From NCBI GenBank assembly GCA_045660825.1, contig JAZREN010000072.1, forward strand, positions 1-35,030: 35,030 nucleotides of DNA. Direction: 5' to 3'. Both the position numbers and the translations under genes were made by a program. Of this stretch, positions 9,007 to 17,572 are shown piece by piece. The number at the start of each line of letters is the position of its first letter. Positions within the stretch are counted from its first letter, which is position 1. The DNA comes from HGM04593 sp045660825. GTDB lineage: Bacteria; Bacteroidota; Bacteroidia; Bacteroidales; Bacteroidaceae. Below the pieces are notes generated by a model. That model was not told where the DNA came from. It searched no databases and saw only the letters and a program-made list of their open reading frames with translations.

Positions 9007-9029
9007 AAAACAAAGTTGAGAAAAAAGAA

Positions 9030-9065
9030 CGATGAGCAATTTATTTTTAAAAAAATCGCTCATCG
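9030..9065 (-). terminator. Hairpin terminator after the M16 homologue gene
   Basis: CGATGAGC (9030-9037) pairs exactly with GCTCATCG (9058-9065), and the stem continues through A/T pairs inside. It starts 51 nt past the stop of the M16 homologue gene and separates the envelope operon from the MORN-operon promoter. Confidence 0.6.
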
Positions 9066-9115
9066 TACAAAAGTTGCGGTAGGAATGCCACAATTGCGGT
9101 AGTAGACCTGAAGAA

Positions 9116-10399
9116 TTACGCGCCTGCAATAATCTCTATCATATTTTCTTTTTTGAAATATTCACGTGCAAGCGACTGCAACTGCGCGGGGGTAACGCTC
9201 TTTATTTCATCGATATAACGGTTCACTGATGCGAAATCGACACCCGAGAGCCATGCATTGACAAAGACCTCGGCTTTTGCCGACTGCCCCTCGTACTCAC
9301 GACAAAGTTCACCCATTATATAGTTACGCACAAGTTCTATTTCCTCCTCATCGACCGGTTCATTGACAAGACGCTCCAACTCGGTGTAGACCTCCTTTAT
9401 CATGGGTTCCACATATTCGGTTGCAACCTCGGAACTGATCATGAAAGCATTGCGGTGACCATAGGCGTCAAGTTCGGCTGCAATGTGATAGGTATAGCCA
9501 TTCTCCTCGCGCACATTGCTCATGAGGCGACTGCCGAAATAACCGCCAAGCAGGACAGAAAGAAAACGGAATTTACAGAAATCGGGGTGTGCGGCATCCA
9601 TTGCCATGAAACCAATCTTCACTGCACTCTGCATGGTGCCCGGTACAGGAATGCCACGACGCCCGGTAATTGGAGAAGGCAAAGCGACTTGAGCCGTCGC
9701 GCACTCAGTGGAGCAACCCCAGGATTCGTTTCCGAAACAGCGGGTCAAGGCTGCGACCATTTCATCGTTCACCGTTCCCGAGATGAACATCGAGCAGTTG
9801 CAGCTACCATAATAGTTGCCGTAATAGCCCAATATATCGTTGCGGGTTATAGCATCGTAGTCGCCTTCCTCGACAACATGTCCAAGAGGATGATCACTAC
9901 CCCACAATGAATTTTCGAAATAGCGTTGCGACACGATGTCGACCTTACGCGAATTGATGGCAAAATGCGATTTATTGTTGTTCTTTATGGTATCAAGATT
10001 ATCTTGCGGGAACAACGGGCGCTTGACCATATCCTCAAGTACCTCGAGCAACGGCACAAAGTGCTTTGACATTGTAAAAAGGGTGATATGGTTGCAATTC
10101 TGCGAAGAGTACATATCGATCCATGCGCCATAGTAGTCGAGCCTGTGCGAAATTTCGGCAGCAGTTAGTTCACCGGCACCTTCGCGCAACATCCTGTTGG
10201 TAAACATTGCCAGCAGTGGCTTCTCCTGCACTGCATAACCGCCTTTGAAAAGAAGGTCGAAACGTACAACTCCCTTGTCGGCGCCATCGAGCTGATACAA
10301 CGGCACACCATTCGGCATTGTCAGCTGATGCGGCAATGTCAAATGGTCAAGCGACATAGGTTTGATGATAGGAGGCTGCGGCATTGTCAATCGTTCCAT
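9116..10399 (-). CDS. M16-family peptidase homologue lacking the zinc motif
   Basis: The 427-residue protein has the two-lobed M16 (insulinase/processing peptidase) fold. The zinc-binding motif HxxEH expected near residues 62-75 is absent: the segment reads LLAMFTNRMLREGAG, as in non-catalytic partner subunits. The C-terminal lobe keeps the substrate-binding R/Y region RLMSNVREENGYTYH (about 288-302). Catalytic M16 enzymes often work with such an inactive partner; no active partner lies in this window, so it may be encoded elsewhere or the protein may act alone in binding. The start overlaps the kdsB stop by 13 nt, and it ends an operon with the PBP1A and kdsB genes, hinting at an envelope-linked role. 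Confidence 0.88.
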   Translation of the reverse strand: MERLTMPQPPIIKPMSLDHLTLPHQLTMPNGVPLYQLDGADKGVVRFDLLFKGGYAVQEKPLLAMFTNRMLREGAGELTAAEISHRLDYYGAWIDMYSSQNCNHITLFTMSKHFVPLLEVLEDMVKRPLFPQDNLDTIKNNNKSHFAINSRKVDIVSQRYFENSLWGSDHPLGHVVEEGDYDAITRNDILGYYGNYYGSCNCSMFISGTVNDEMVAALTRCFGNESWGCSTECATAQVALPSPITGRRGIPVPGTMQSAVKIGFMAMDAAHPDFCKFRFLSVLLGGYFGSRLMSNVREENGYTYHIAAELDAYGHRNAFMISSEVATEYVEPMIKEVYTELERLVNEPVDEEEIELVRNYIMGELCREYEGQSAKAEVFVNAWLSGVDFASVNRYIDEIKSVTPAQLQSLAREYFKKENMIEIIAGA

Positions 10400-11154
10400 G
10401 AAAATCCAATTGAGGCTGCAAAAGCCTTTGCACGTTCAAGATCCTCGGGGGTGTCGATGCCGATAGTCTCAATATCAGTGACACCAACCTTTATCCTGTA
10501 GCCATTCTCGAGCCAACGCAACTGTTCGAGCGACTCGGCTTTTTCCATTGGCGACTGCGGCAAGGTGGTAATTGCCTCAAGGATGCAGGCACGATAGGCA
10601 TAGATGCCAAGATGCTTGTAGAATGTATGTTTCTGCAACCACTCGTTCTTGTCGACGCCACGCAGATATGGAACAACCGAACGGCTAAAATAGAGAGCGT
10701 AGCCTTTTTCATTGAGCACCACCTTGGGTGAGTTGGGGCACTCAAGACGCTCAAGGCCATCGGCGGGCTCAAAAGGCTTCACCAATGTGGCAATATCGGT
10801 CTCCTCTGAATCGAAACATGAGATAAGCGCCTCGACCTGCTTGCGCTGAATGAACGGCTCGTCGCCCTGAATATTTACAATGACATCACAATCGAGCGCA
10901 AGGCATTTGTAGGCATCGAGACAACGCTCGGTACCGTTGTTGCAGGTTGGTGATGTCATCACCACATTACCACCAAACGCCAACACAGCATCCTTTATAC
11001 GATTGTCATCGGTTGCAACATAAAGTTCGTCAAAACACTCCCTCACCTGCTCATACACGCGTTGTATGACAGGTTTGCCGCCCAACATTGCCAAGGGCTT
11101 ACCAGGGAAGCGGGTTGAGGCATATCTTGCCGGTATAATTCCTACAAATTTCAT
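10387..11154 (-). CDS. kdsB: 3-deoxy-manno-octulosonate cytidylyltransferase
   Basis: The 255-residue protein activates Kdo as CMP-Kdo for lipid A/LPS inner-core synthesis in the cytosol. The N-terminal nucleotide-binding signature IIPARYASTRFPGKPL is characteristic of the CMP-Kdo synthetase family, followed by ATDDNRI and NIQGDEPF, which contain the conserved acidic metal-binding residues. Length is typical (about 250). It lies 27 nt after the PBP1A gene and overlaps the M16 homologue by 13 nt, so the three genes probably form one envelope-biogenesis transcript. The start at ATG 11154 is immediately ahead of the family motif, as expected. Confidence 0.97.
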   Translation of the reverse strand: MKFVGIIPARYASTRFPGKPLAMLGGKPVIQRVYEQVRECFDELYVATDDNRIKDAVLAFGGNVVMTSPTCNNGTERCLDAYKCLALDCDVIVNIQGDEPFIQRKQVEALISCFDSEETDIATLVKPFEPADGLERLECPNSPKVVLNEKGYALYFSRSVVPYLRGVDKNEWLQKHTFYKHLGIYAYRACILEAITTLPQSPMEKAESLEQLRWLENGYRIKVGVTDIETIGIDTPEDLERAKAFAASIGFSWND

Positions 11155-11181
11155 CTCTTTGCCTAATTATGTCATTCTCAT

Positions 11182-13575
11182 TTATTCGAAAATATCATCA
11201 AATCCCTCTTCGTCAGAATTGTCTGATACAGAAATCTCACTATTATCTTCAGCTGACAAGATTTCCTCACCTTCCTCATCTTCGCCACCAAGCTGGAATT
11301 TACTGCGACAGGGGTCAAAATCCTCGGGAATATCAAATACCTCGTCCTGGCTATAAGGTAATGACGCATCCTTATATACCTTTTGCATATAGAGTCCGAA
11401 GATGGGCAATGCCATGGCAGCACCCTGACCTTCGCTCATTCTGTCGAAGTGGATATTGCGTTCCTCGCCACCAACCCAGCAACCGGTCACGAGCGACGGT
11501 GTATAGCCCACGAACCAACCGTCGGACATATTCTGCGTAGTACCTGTCTTTCCGCACATATCGGCATACAACTTGTACACGCTTCTCAAACGGTAACCTG
11601 TACCTTCATTGATGACACCACGCATCATGTCAATCATCTTGTACGAGCTCTCCCTGCTGATAACCTCATTCCTATGTGCCGAGAAGGTAGCAATGACATT
11701 GCCGGCATTATCCTCAATGCGTGTAACCATCAACGGTGCCACACGCATACCCTTTCCAACGAAGGCAGTATATGCACTCACCATCTCGGACACCGATGCG
11801 TCGCAAGAGCCCAAACACAACGACTGTGTTGCCTCAATGCTCTGGTTGGTCAAGCCAAACTCATGAATGAGCTTCTTCAAAGAATATGGGCTGAGTTGGT
11901 TCATAAGATAGGCCGAAATCCAGTTGTTTGACTTCGACAATCCCCAACGCAGGGTAACCATCTCTCCATAACGCTCGCGGCCCGAATTTCTTGGTTTCCA
12001 CACGCGGCCAAGGTCATCAAAGAGGGTCTGCTCGACATTGCGTGTCTCATCGCAAGGCGAGAATCCACGTTCCATAGCCAAAGAATAGAGGAAAGGCTTT
12101 ATGGTTGAACCCACCTGACGGCGACCGCTGCTCACCATGTCGTACTTGAAATAGTGATAGTTGGTACCGCCGACATAGGCCTTCACCTCGCCCGATAGCG
12201 GGTCCATTGACATGGCACCTGTGCGGAGGAAATACTTATAGTACTTTATTGAATCCATAGGAGTCATCACGGTATCCTTTGGGCCCTGATAGGTAAAGAC
12301 AGTCATCTTCTGCTCGGTATTGAACGCCTCCTTTATTTCCTCCTGCGAATAGCCACACTTGTTCATGAGACGATAGCGTTCGCTCTGCTTCATGTTACGC
12401 TCCATAATCTTGTCAATTTCGGCCTTTTTAAGATCGTAACTGAAGGGGCCGTTTTTCTTTCCCTTCTTAGCCTTGAAGAAATCGGCCTGCAATTTCTTTG
12501 CAACATGCTCATCTACTGCATACTCAAGATAGGTCTGCATACGGGAATCGATGGTTGTGTAAATCTTTAGTCCATCGGTGTAGATATTGTATTTTTCGCC
12601 ATTGGGCTTGACATTCCTGTTACACCAACCGAAAAGCGAATCAGTTTCCCAACGTATCGAGTCGTCATAGAACTGCTGCATCTGCCAGCCACGGTAGTTC
12701 TTGCGCTCGGGTTTCTTGGCAGTCATGTAAAGACGTAGATATTCACGGAAATATGTTGCAATACCTTCGTTATGGTTTGCTGCGTGATAGTTCAATGTCA
12801 AAGGCAGGACAGACAGAGAGTCATACTCGGTCCTGGTGAGATAGCCGGCCTTTACCATCTGCAGCATCACCACATTGCGGCGCACGCGGGTCTTCTCGGC
12901 GCGTGTGCGGGGGTTGAAGAGTGAAGAGTTCTTGCACATACCCACAAGCATGGCCGACTCCTCTATATTGAGTTCGCTTGGGTGTTTGCCGAAATACACC
13001 GACGCAGCGCTTGCAATACCTACGGCATTGTAACCGAAATCATACTTGTTGAGATACATTGTAATGATTTCGTTCTTGGTATATTGTTGCTCAAGATTCA
13101 CGGCAATGACCCACTCATTGGGTTTCTGGTAGATACGTTCAAGCATGCTGCCCGATGTACCCGAATACAGCAATTTTGCCAACTGCTGGCTGATGGTACT
13201 GCCACCACCTGAATTCTCCTGACGCATGATAAGGCTCTTGACAATCACACGCAGCAACGACTTGCCATCAATGCCGGAATGGTCGTAATATCGTGCATCC
13301 TCGGTTGCCACCAGAGCCTGGACAAGATGTTCAGGAATCTCATCAAACTCGGCACGCACACGGTTCTCCTTGCTGTATGACCATGTTCCCATCTCTTTGC
13401 CATCGGCCGAGATAATCTGCGACGCATATTTGTACTGCGGGTTTTCAAGTTCGCTTATATCGGGTACATAACCGGCCCAACCACGAGAAATTGCAAAGAA
13501 CAGGAACGCGACCGCAATGACTCCAAATGCAAGAAGGCTCCACAACACAATCAAAACCCATTTTATCTTTTTCAT
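11182..13575 (-). CDS. Penicillin-binding protein 1A (class A, transglycosylase/transpeptidase)
   Basis: This 797-residue bifunctional enzyme polymerises and cross-links peptidoglycan on the outer face of the inner membrane. A membrane anchor spans about 7-29. The GT51 domain shows catalytic E92 in TEDARYYDHSGID and GGSTISQQLAKLL. The transpeptidase domain has nucleophile S490 in STIK, SNN at about 549 and KTGTT at 676-680. A long insert between the domains (about 280-450) contains charged helices. The final 60 residues are strongly acidic (EDEEGEEILSAEDNSE), an uncommon but not unknown tail. It is the first gene of an operon with kdsB; a -7 box lies at 13634-13641. Confidence 0.96.
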   Translation of the reverse strand: MKKIKWVLIVLWSLLAFGVIAVAFLFFAISRGWAGYVPDISELENPQYKYASQIISADGKEMGTWSYSKENRVRAEFDEIPEHLVQALVATEDARYYDHSGIDGKSLLRVIVKSLIMRQENSGGGSTISQQLAKLLYSGTSGSMLERIYQKPNEWVIAVNLEQQYTKNEIITMYLNKYDFGYNAVGIASAASVYFGKHPSELNIEESAMLVGMCKNSSLFNPRTRAEKTRVRRNVVMLQMVKAGYLTRTEYDSLSVLPLTLNYHAANHNEGIATYFREYLRLYMTAKKPERKNYRGWQMQQFYDDSIRWETDSLFGWCNRNVKPNGEKYNIYTDGLKIYTTIDSRMQTYLEYAVDEHVAKKLQADFFKAKKGKKNGPFSYDLKKAEIDKIMERNMKQSERYRLMNKCGYSQEEIKEAFNTEQKMTVFTYQGPKDTVMTPMDSIKYYKYFLRTGAMSMDPLSGEVKAYVGGTNYHYFKYDMVSSGRRQVGSTIKPFLYSLAMERGFSPCDETRNVEQTLFDDLGRVWKPRNSGRERYGEMVTLRWGLSKSNNWISAYLMNQLSPYSLKKLIHEFGLTNQSIEATQSLCLGSCDASVSEMVSAYTAFVGKGMRVAPLMVTRIEDNAGNVIATFSAHRNEVISRESSYKMIDMMRGVINEGTGYRLRSVYKLYADMCGKTGTTQNMSDGWFVGYTPSLVTGCWVGGEERNIHFDRMSEGQGAAMALPIFGLYMQKVYKDASLPYSQDEVFDIPEDFDPCRSKFQLGGEDEEGEEILSAEDNSEISVSDNSDEEGFDDIFE

Positions 13576-13633
13576 ATCCGTTTGTTATTAAAACAACAAT
13601 TGCTGTTGCATTAAGCAACAATCCATAGATTTG

Positions 13634-13641
13634 CAAATTTA
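13634..13641 (-). promoter_or_regulatory. -7 promoter box for the PBP1A operon
   Basis: The minus strand reads TAAATTTG, an exact TAnnTTTG match about 59 nt before ATG 13575. A GTTG lies 22 nt further upstream (13664-13667) as a possible weak -33 element. The promoter diverges from that of pyrB within a 194-bp spacer. Confidence 0.5.
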
Positions 13642-13729
13642 ATACAAAAAATCCAATAACGTGCAACCTTTTCTACTGCTTTAGTTTTTTGAAATAAAAT
13701 CAACTCCAGATATTGCTAAAAAGATATTA

Positions 13730-13760
13730 TTGGCCTATCTTTACAAGAAATTTATTTTTG
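13730..13760 (+). promoter_or_regulatory. Bacteroidota promoter of the pyrB operon
   Basis: TTGG (13730-13733) and TATTTTTG (13753-13760) are separated by 19 nt, fitting the Bacteroidota -33/-7 arrangement. The predicted transcript starts only about 10 nt before ATG 13776, so the leader is very short and the in-frame TTG at 13770 is an unlikely start. Confidence 0.7.
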
Positions 13761-13775
13761 TAACAAGCATTGAAG

Positions 13776-14690
13776 ATGAAAAGCAAGAGTTTTGTTTCAA
13801 TCAACGACCTCTCACGTGAGAAGATACTCTCACTGCTTGAAACGGCAGAGAAGTTCGAAGAGAACCCCAACAGGGACATTTTAAAAGGCAAGATTGTAGG
13901 TTCGCTCTTTTTTGAGCCATCAACAAGAACGCGTTTGAGTTTTGAGACCGCAGCCAACAGACTTGGCGCAAGTGTCATTGGTTTCAGTGATGCTGCAACA
14001 AGTTCGGCAACAAAGGGAGAGACCCTGAAGGACACAATAATGATGGTATCGAGCTATGCCGACGTAATTGCCATGCGTCACAAACTCGAAGGTGCAGCGC
14101 GCTATGCCAGCGAAGTGTCACAGGTGCCCATCATCAATGCCGGTGACGGTGCCAACCAGCACCCGTCGCAGACAATGCTCGACCTCTACTCAATCAAAAA
14201 GACACAGGGTACTCTCGAGGGGTTGAAGATTCACCTTGTCGGTGACTTGAAGTATGGCCGCACCGTACACTCTTTGCTTCACGCAATGCGCCATTTCAAC
14301 CCCACATTCTGTTTCATCTCGCCCAACGAGCTCCGCATGCCCGAGGAATACAGACTCTTCTGCGAGAAGAACAATATCCCTTACACAGAAACAACCGAGT
14401 TCAACGAAGATGTTATTGCCGACGCCGACATCCTTTACATGACACGCGTGCAACGCGAGCGTTTCAGCGACGTCATGGAATATGAAAAGGTGAAGAACTG
14501 CTACCGCCTCACAAACGCAATGCTTGCCAACACAAAGGAGAACCTGCGTATCCTGCACCCGCTGCCACGCGTGAACGAGATTGCACAGGACGTGGATGCA
14601 AACCCAAAGGCATACTATTTCCAACAGGCGCAGAATGGTCTTTATGTACGCGAGGCTATCATCTGCGACGTTTTAGGTATAAACATTTAA
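13776..14690 (+). CDS. pyrB: Aspartate carbamoyltransferase, catalytic chain
   Basis: The 304-residue protein catalyses carbamoyl phosphate plus aspartate to N-carbamoyl-aspartate, the committed step of pyrimidine synthesis. The carbamoyl-phosphate site FEPSTRTRLSFE is intact near residues 48-59, with the HPSQTMLD loop and the HPLPRVNEI segment near the C terminus. Length is typical of class B ATCase. ATG 13776 was chosen because an earlier in-frame TTG lies too close to the -7 box. The gene is followed after 10 nt by pyrI, so the holoenzyme subunits are co-produced. I see no clear leader attenuator or other pyrimidine control; the leader is too short for one. Confidence 0.97.
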   Translation: MKSKSFVSINDLSREKILSLLETAEKFEENPNRDILKGKIVGSLFFEPSTRTRLSFETAANRLGASVIGFSDAATSSATKGETLKDTIMMVSSYADVIAMRHKLEGAARYASEVSQVPIINAGDGANQHPSQTMLDLYSIKKTQGTLEGLKIHLVGDLKYGRTVHSLLHAMRHFNPTFCFISPNELRMPEEYRLFCEKNNIPYTETTEFNEDVIADADILYMTRVQRERFSDVMEYEKVKNCYRLTNAMLANTKENLRILHPLPRVNEIAQDVDANPKAYYFQQAQNGLYVREAIICDVLGINI

Positions 14691-14700
14691 AACAAAAACC

Positions 14701-15165
14701 ATGAACGAGAACAAGAAACCGGCATTGCAGGTATCGGCACTCTGCAACGGTACAGTAATAGATCATATCCCTGCCGACAAGCTCTTTGCCGTAGTCAACC
14801 TGCTCGACATCCCGGCAATGAGCAACAATGTAACCATTGGCTACAACCTCGAGAGCAAGAAGTTGGGGAAGAAAGGGCTCATCAAGATTTCGGACAGATT
14901 CTTCACAGACGACGAGATAAACAAGATTTCAGTTATAGCACCAAACGTTGTACTGAACACCATACGCGACTATAAAGTTGTTGAGAAGCGCGAGGTAAAG
15001 ATGCCCGATGAGATACACAACATCATCAGATGCAACAACCTCAACTGCATTACCAACAACGAGCCTATGGAGACCCATTTCTACGTAGTGAACCGCGAGT
15101 CACACACCTTGAAATGCCGCTACTGCGAGAAGGAGGTAAACCTGGATGACATTAAACTGTTATAA
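14701..15165 (+). CDS. pyrI: Aspartate carbamoyltransferase, regulatory chain
   Basis: The 154-residue protein binds CTP/ATP and holds the catalytic trimers together in the ATCase dodecamer. The allosteric domain occupies about 8-100. The zinc domain has its four cysteines in the expected pattern, C111 and C116 (CNNLNC) and C139 and C142 (CRYC). Length matches the family (about 150). It lies 10 nt after pyrB and 3 nt before the flavin reductase gene, in one operon. Confidence 0.97.
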   Translation: MNENKKPALQVSALCNGTVIDHIPADKLFAVVNLLDIPAMSNNVTIGYNLESKKLGKKGLIKISDRFFTDDEINKISVIAPNVVLNTIRDYKVVEKREVKMPDEIHNIIRCNNLNCITNNEPMETHFYVVNRESHTLKCRYCEKEVNLDDIKLL

Positions 15166-15168
15166 GAG

Positions 15169-15732
15169 ATGAAAATCAGTTGGAAGCCCGGCACCATGAT
15201 ATACCCATTGCCGGCAGTGCTCGTCACATGCGGCGACAAGCCCGAGAACTATAACATGCTCACAGTGTCGTGGGTTGGCACTACATGTACCAACCCCGCG
15301 ATGTGCTACATATCAGTGCGCCCCGAGCGCCACTCATACCCTATCATCAAAGAGACCGGCGAGTTTGTTATCAACCTCACCACTGCCGACATGGCCAGAG
15401 CTACTGACTGGTGCGGAGTGCGTTCGGGCAAGGACTACGACAAGGCAAAGGAAACAGGCTTGACATATGCCCCATCGGTGAATGTCAAGGCGCCAATCAT
15501 CGCCGAATCGCCACTCAGCATCGAATGTAAGGTGAAGCAGATTATCCCACTTGGCTCACACGACATGTTCCTTGCCGAAGTTGTCAACGTGCAGGCCGAT
15601 GACAGATACCTCGACCCTGTAACCGGCGAGTGGAACCTTGCTGCAGCCGACCCATTGGTATACACCCACGGAAAATATTTCCACCTGGGCGATTTCATAG
15701 GTAAATTCGGTTGGAGCGTAAAGAAAAAGTAA
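15169..15732 (+). CDS. Flavin reductase-like (flavoredoxin-type) protein
   Basis: The 187-residue protein fits the flavin reductase-like FMN-binding family (PF01613): it has the early YPLPAVLVTCGDKPENYNML, a central CTNPAMCYISVRPERHSY and EFVINLTT, all typical of the split-barrel flavoredoxin group. Such proteins bind FMN and transfer electrons, with many possible partners. It is third in the pyrBI operon, with only 3 nt after pyrI and 2 nt before the next ATG. No link to pyrimidine synthesis is established; co-transcription may be only for convenience. Confidence 0.9.
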   Translation: MKISWKPGTMIYPLPAVLVTCGDKPENYNMLTVSWVGTTCTNPAMCYISVRPERHSYPIIKETGEFVINLTTADMARATDWCGVRSGKDYDKAKETGLTYAPSVNVKAPIIAESPLSIECKVKQIIPLGSHDMFLAEVVNVQADDRYLDPVTGEWNLAAADPLVYTHGKYFHLGDFIGKFGWSVKKK

Positions 15733-15734
15733 AA

Positions 15735-16430
15735 ATGAGAATGCGCTGCCTAATAATTCTTTTGATTGCAGCCTTTCCCCTTTTGACATTTTCACAAGAC
15801 AAGGGCAAGGTGCGGTTCAACGCCGGCGTGAAAGCCGGATTCCAGGCCGTGACATACAACGACCCCGAATTTGACATCGAAGGCTATCAATTCGACACGA
15901 ACAACATACAGAGCAACAAGATTGGATATGCATTCTCGCTCTTTGCAAGGATAACAAAGAACAAGTATTATCTGCAGACAGAGGCCACGTTCGGCATCAC
16001 CAACCACAGTTTCGATTTCTATGATATACAGGAGAGCCATGACGGGAACTTCATACCCAACAACACTGTATATGACCTACGCACCTACTGCATACAAGTC
16101 CCCATTCTATTCGGCTACAACATTGTTGAACGCGGACGTTATGGTCTTGGCATATTCACCGGGCCACGCACCAAATTCATTCTGTCATCATTGAGCCAAC
16201 AGAATTTCAAGCATTTCAAATATGAGCAACTTGAAGAAGTACTAAATGACAAGACCTACTACTGGGAGGTTGGATTAGGCATAAAGATCGATCGCGTGTT
16301 TCTTGACATAACATACGATGTAGGCCTGAACAAAGCAGCAACGCACATAATATCGCACAGCGATGGTAAGACGTTCTCCTCAAGCCGCCACGACAATATC
16401 CTGAGTTTTTCGGTAGGATTCATATTCTGA
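15735..16430 (+). CDS. PorT-type outer-membrane beta-barrel protein
   Basis: The 231-residue protein starts with a signal peptide (MRMRCLIILLIAAFPLLTFS, cleavage near residue 20), then GVKAGFQAVTYND, alternating strands and a terminal aromatic residue (SFSVGFIF), as in Bacteroidota outer-membrane barrels of the PorT/OMP_b-brl_2 type. An in-frame start upstream at 15711 would lie inside the previous gene and put a charged stretch before the signal; ATG 15735, 2 nt after the preceding stop, is better. Role unknown; the name PorT does not prove a type IX secretion function. It ends the pyrB operon and converges with the BspA-like gene at 16461. Confidence 0.85.
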   Translation: MRMRCLIILLIAAFPLLTFSQDKGKVRFNAGVKAGFQAVTYNDPEFDIEGYQFDTNNIQSNKIGYAFSLFARITKNKYYLQTEATFGITNHSFDFYDIQESHDGNFIPNNTVYDLRTYCIQVPILFGYNIVERGRYGLGIFTGPRTKFILSSLSQQNFKHFKYEQLEEVLNDKTYYWEVGLGIKIDRVFLDITYDVGLNKAATHIISHSDGKTFSSSRHDNILSFSVGFIF

Positions 16431-16460
16431 CAAACTGAATGCCGAATTATGGTTAATTTT

Positions 16461-17312
16461 CTAAAACGGCAAATCGTCATCATCAGAGACCCTCATATTC
16501 ATAATTCTTTCCTCATTTTCTTCAAATTGACTTATCCAATGCTTTTCATTCTCATCCAAATGACTCAGTATTTCGTCAGGTGAGAATGGGGGCTTGTATA
16601 AAGATTCATCTTGAATTAATGAGATCATAAAGTTCATAGAGGATATACCTGAAGCAAATTCTCGCTTTGCCCACTCATCTCCCTTTCTTGCACGCTTGAG
16701 TAATTCCATATAATGCCAAATGGAATATCTAAATATATGTCCAAGAATATCGTCCATACTTTCTGCACTTACAGGGGAGAACTCTAAGTATGAATCGCAT
16801 TCGCAATCTTCAGCTTTGCGAGGAGCGCCACCATCGAGTACCAGAATCGCCTCTCCTCGATATGAATCCCATTTTGTTGTGTCGGGGATATTCACTTGTT
16901 TTGCACGAATTCCGTCGAAGCATCCATCTTCAAGAATCACATGTTCGCCAAGTATCAGTTCCTCGATACCACATTCAGCAAAAGCTCCCGCATAAACGTG
17001 ACAGTGATCAGGAATGTTCACTTTTCGCAAGGAATAAATGTTAACACACGCTTCTGGGAAGATGTGTCGCACAGTTGGAGGAATTCGTAACTCACGTAAG
17101 CATTTCAACTTTGTACTTTTTCCTACATCTACACCTGTGACTGTATATTCCCTTCCCTTATGAACAACAGTGGCAGGCACCTCAAAGACCTCTCCTTCCC
17201 AAAGGGTGTCACAAAGAAGGGTGAGTTCATAAGGGTTATCAGACACAACAGATTTTATGTAATGAAGACCATCAATGGTCATTACTGAGAATATATCTGA
17301 ATTAGGATCCAT
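16461..17312 (-). CDS. BspA/LRR_5-like cytosolic protein with SSB-like C-terminal tip
   Basis: The 283-residue protein has no signal peptide. Residues about 10-180 read as short beta-helix or BspA-type leucine-rich repeats (LRELRIPPTVRHIFPEACVN, then SLRKVNIPDHCHVYAGAFAE and ELILGEHVILEDGCF). The second half is helical and acidic. The protein ends in DDDDLPF, closely matching the C-terminal acidic tip of bacterial single-stranded DNA-binding protein, which recruits many DNA-repair proteins. SSB itself is not in this window and the rest of this protein is not SSB-like. The meaning of the tail is inferred only. It converges with the barrel gene, and a single -7-like box (17454-17461) lies well upstream. 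Function unknown. Confidence 0.78.
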   Translation of the reverse strand: MDPNSDIFSVMTIDGLHYIKSVVSDNPYELTLLCDTLWEGEVFEVPATVVHKGREYTVTGVDVGKSTKLKCLRELRIPPTVRHIFPEACVNIYSLRKVNIPDHCHVYAGAFAECGIEELILGEHVILEDGCFDGIRAKQVNIPDTTKWDSYRGEAILVLDGGAPRKAEDCECDSYLEFSPVSAESMDDILGHIFRYSIWHYMELLKRARKGDEWAKREFASGISSMNFMISLIQDESLYKPPFSPDEILSHLDENEKHWISQFEENEERIMNMRVSDDDDLPF

Positions 17313-17519
17313 ATTTATAGTTTTAGAAAGTAAAAAACTTGTAATCTTACATTTGCGAGAATTTAACCGTTCTAAACCATCAAAGTCTACCTCTCAAAAG
17401 CAACCATAAAGAACTGAAATGGCCATTATCGTTCCAATAAATGGTGGGACTAACAAAAATAGAAATAATTTTTGATTTTTCTGTAATTTCCTGACGTTTT
17501 GCAAATTCTTTTAAATAAC

Positions 17520-17553
17520 AAGTGCGGGGCAAGTTTGAACTTGCCCCGCACTT
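17520..17553 (-). terminator. Perfect GC-rich hairpin after maeB
   Basis: AAGTGCGGGGCAAGTT (17520-17535), loop TG, then its exact reverse complement (17538-17553), 20 nt past the maeB stop. A short T-rich run follows on the minus strand. It is a strong candidate for the end of the dapA-maeB transcript. Confidence 0.75.
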
Positions 17554-17572
17554 ATAGTATATATTTATTGTT

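Noticed and set aside
9066..9115. Short TTGCGGTAG direct repeats after the M16 homologue gene
   Set aside because: Only two short copies, too little to call a functional element.
13770..13775. TTG start for pyrB two codons earlier
   Set aside because: It is within about 10 nt of the -7 box; ATG 13776 is the better start.
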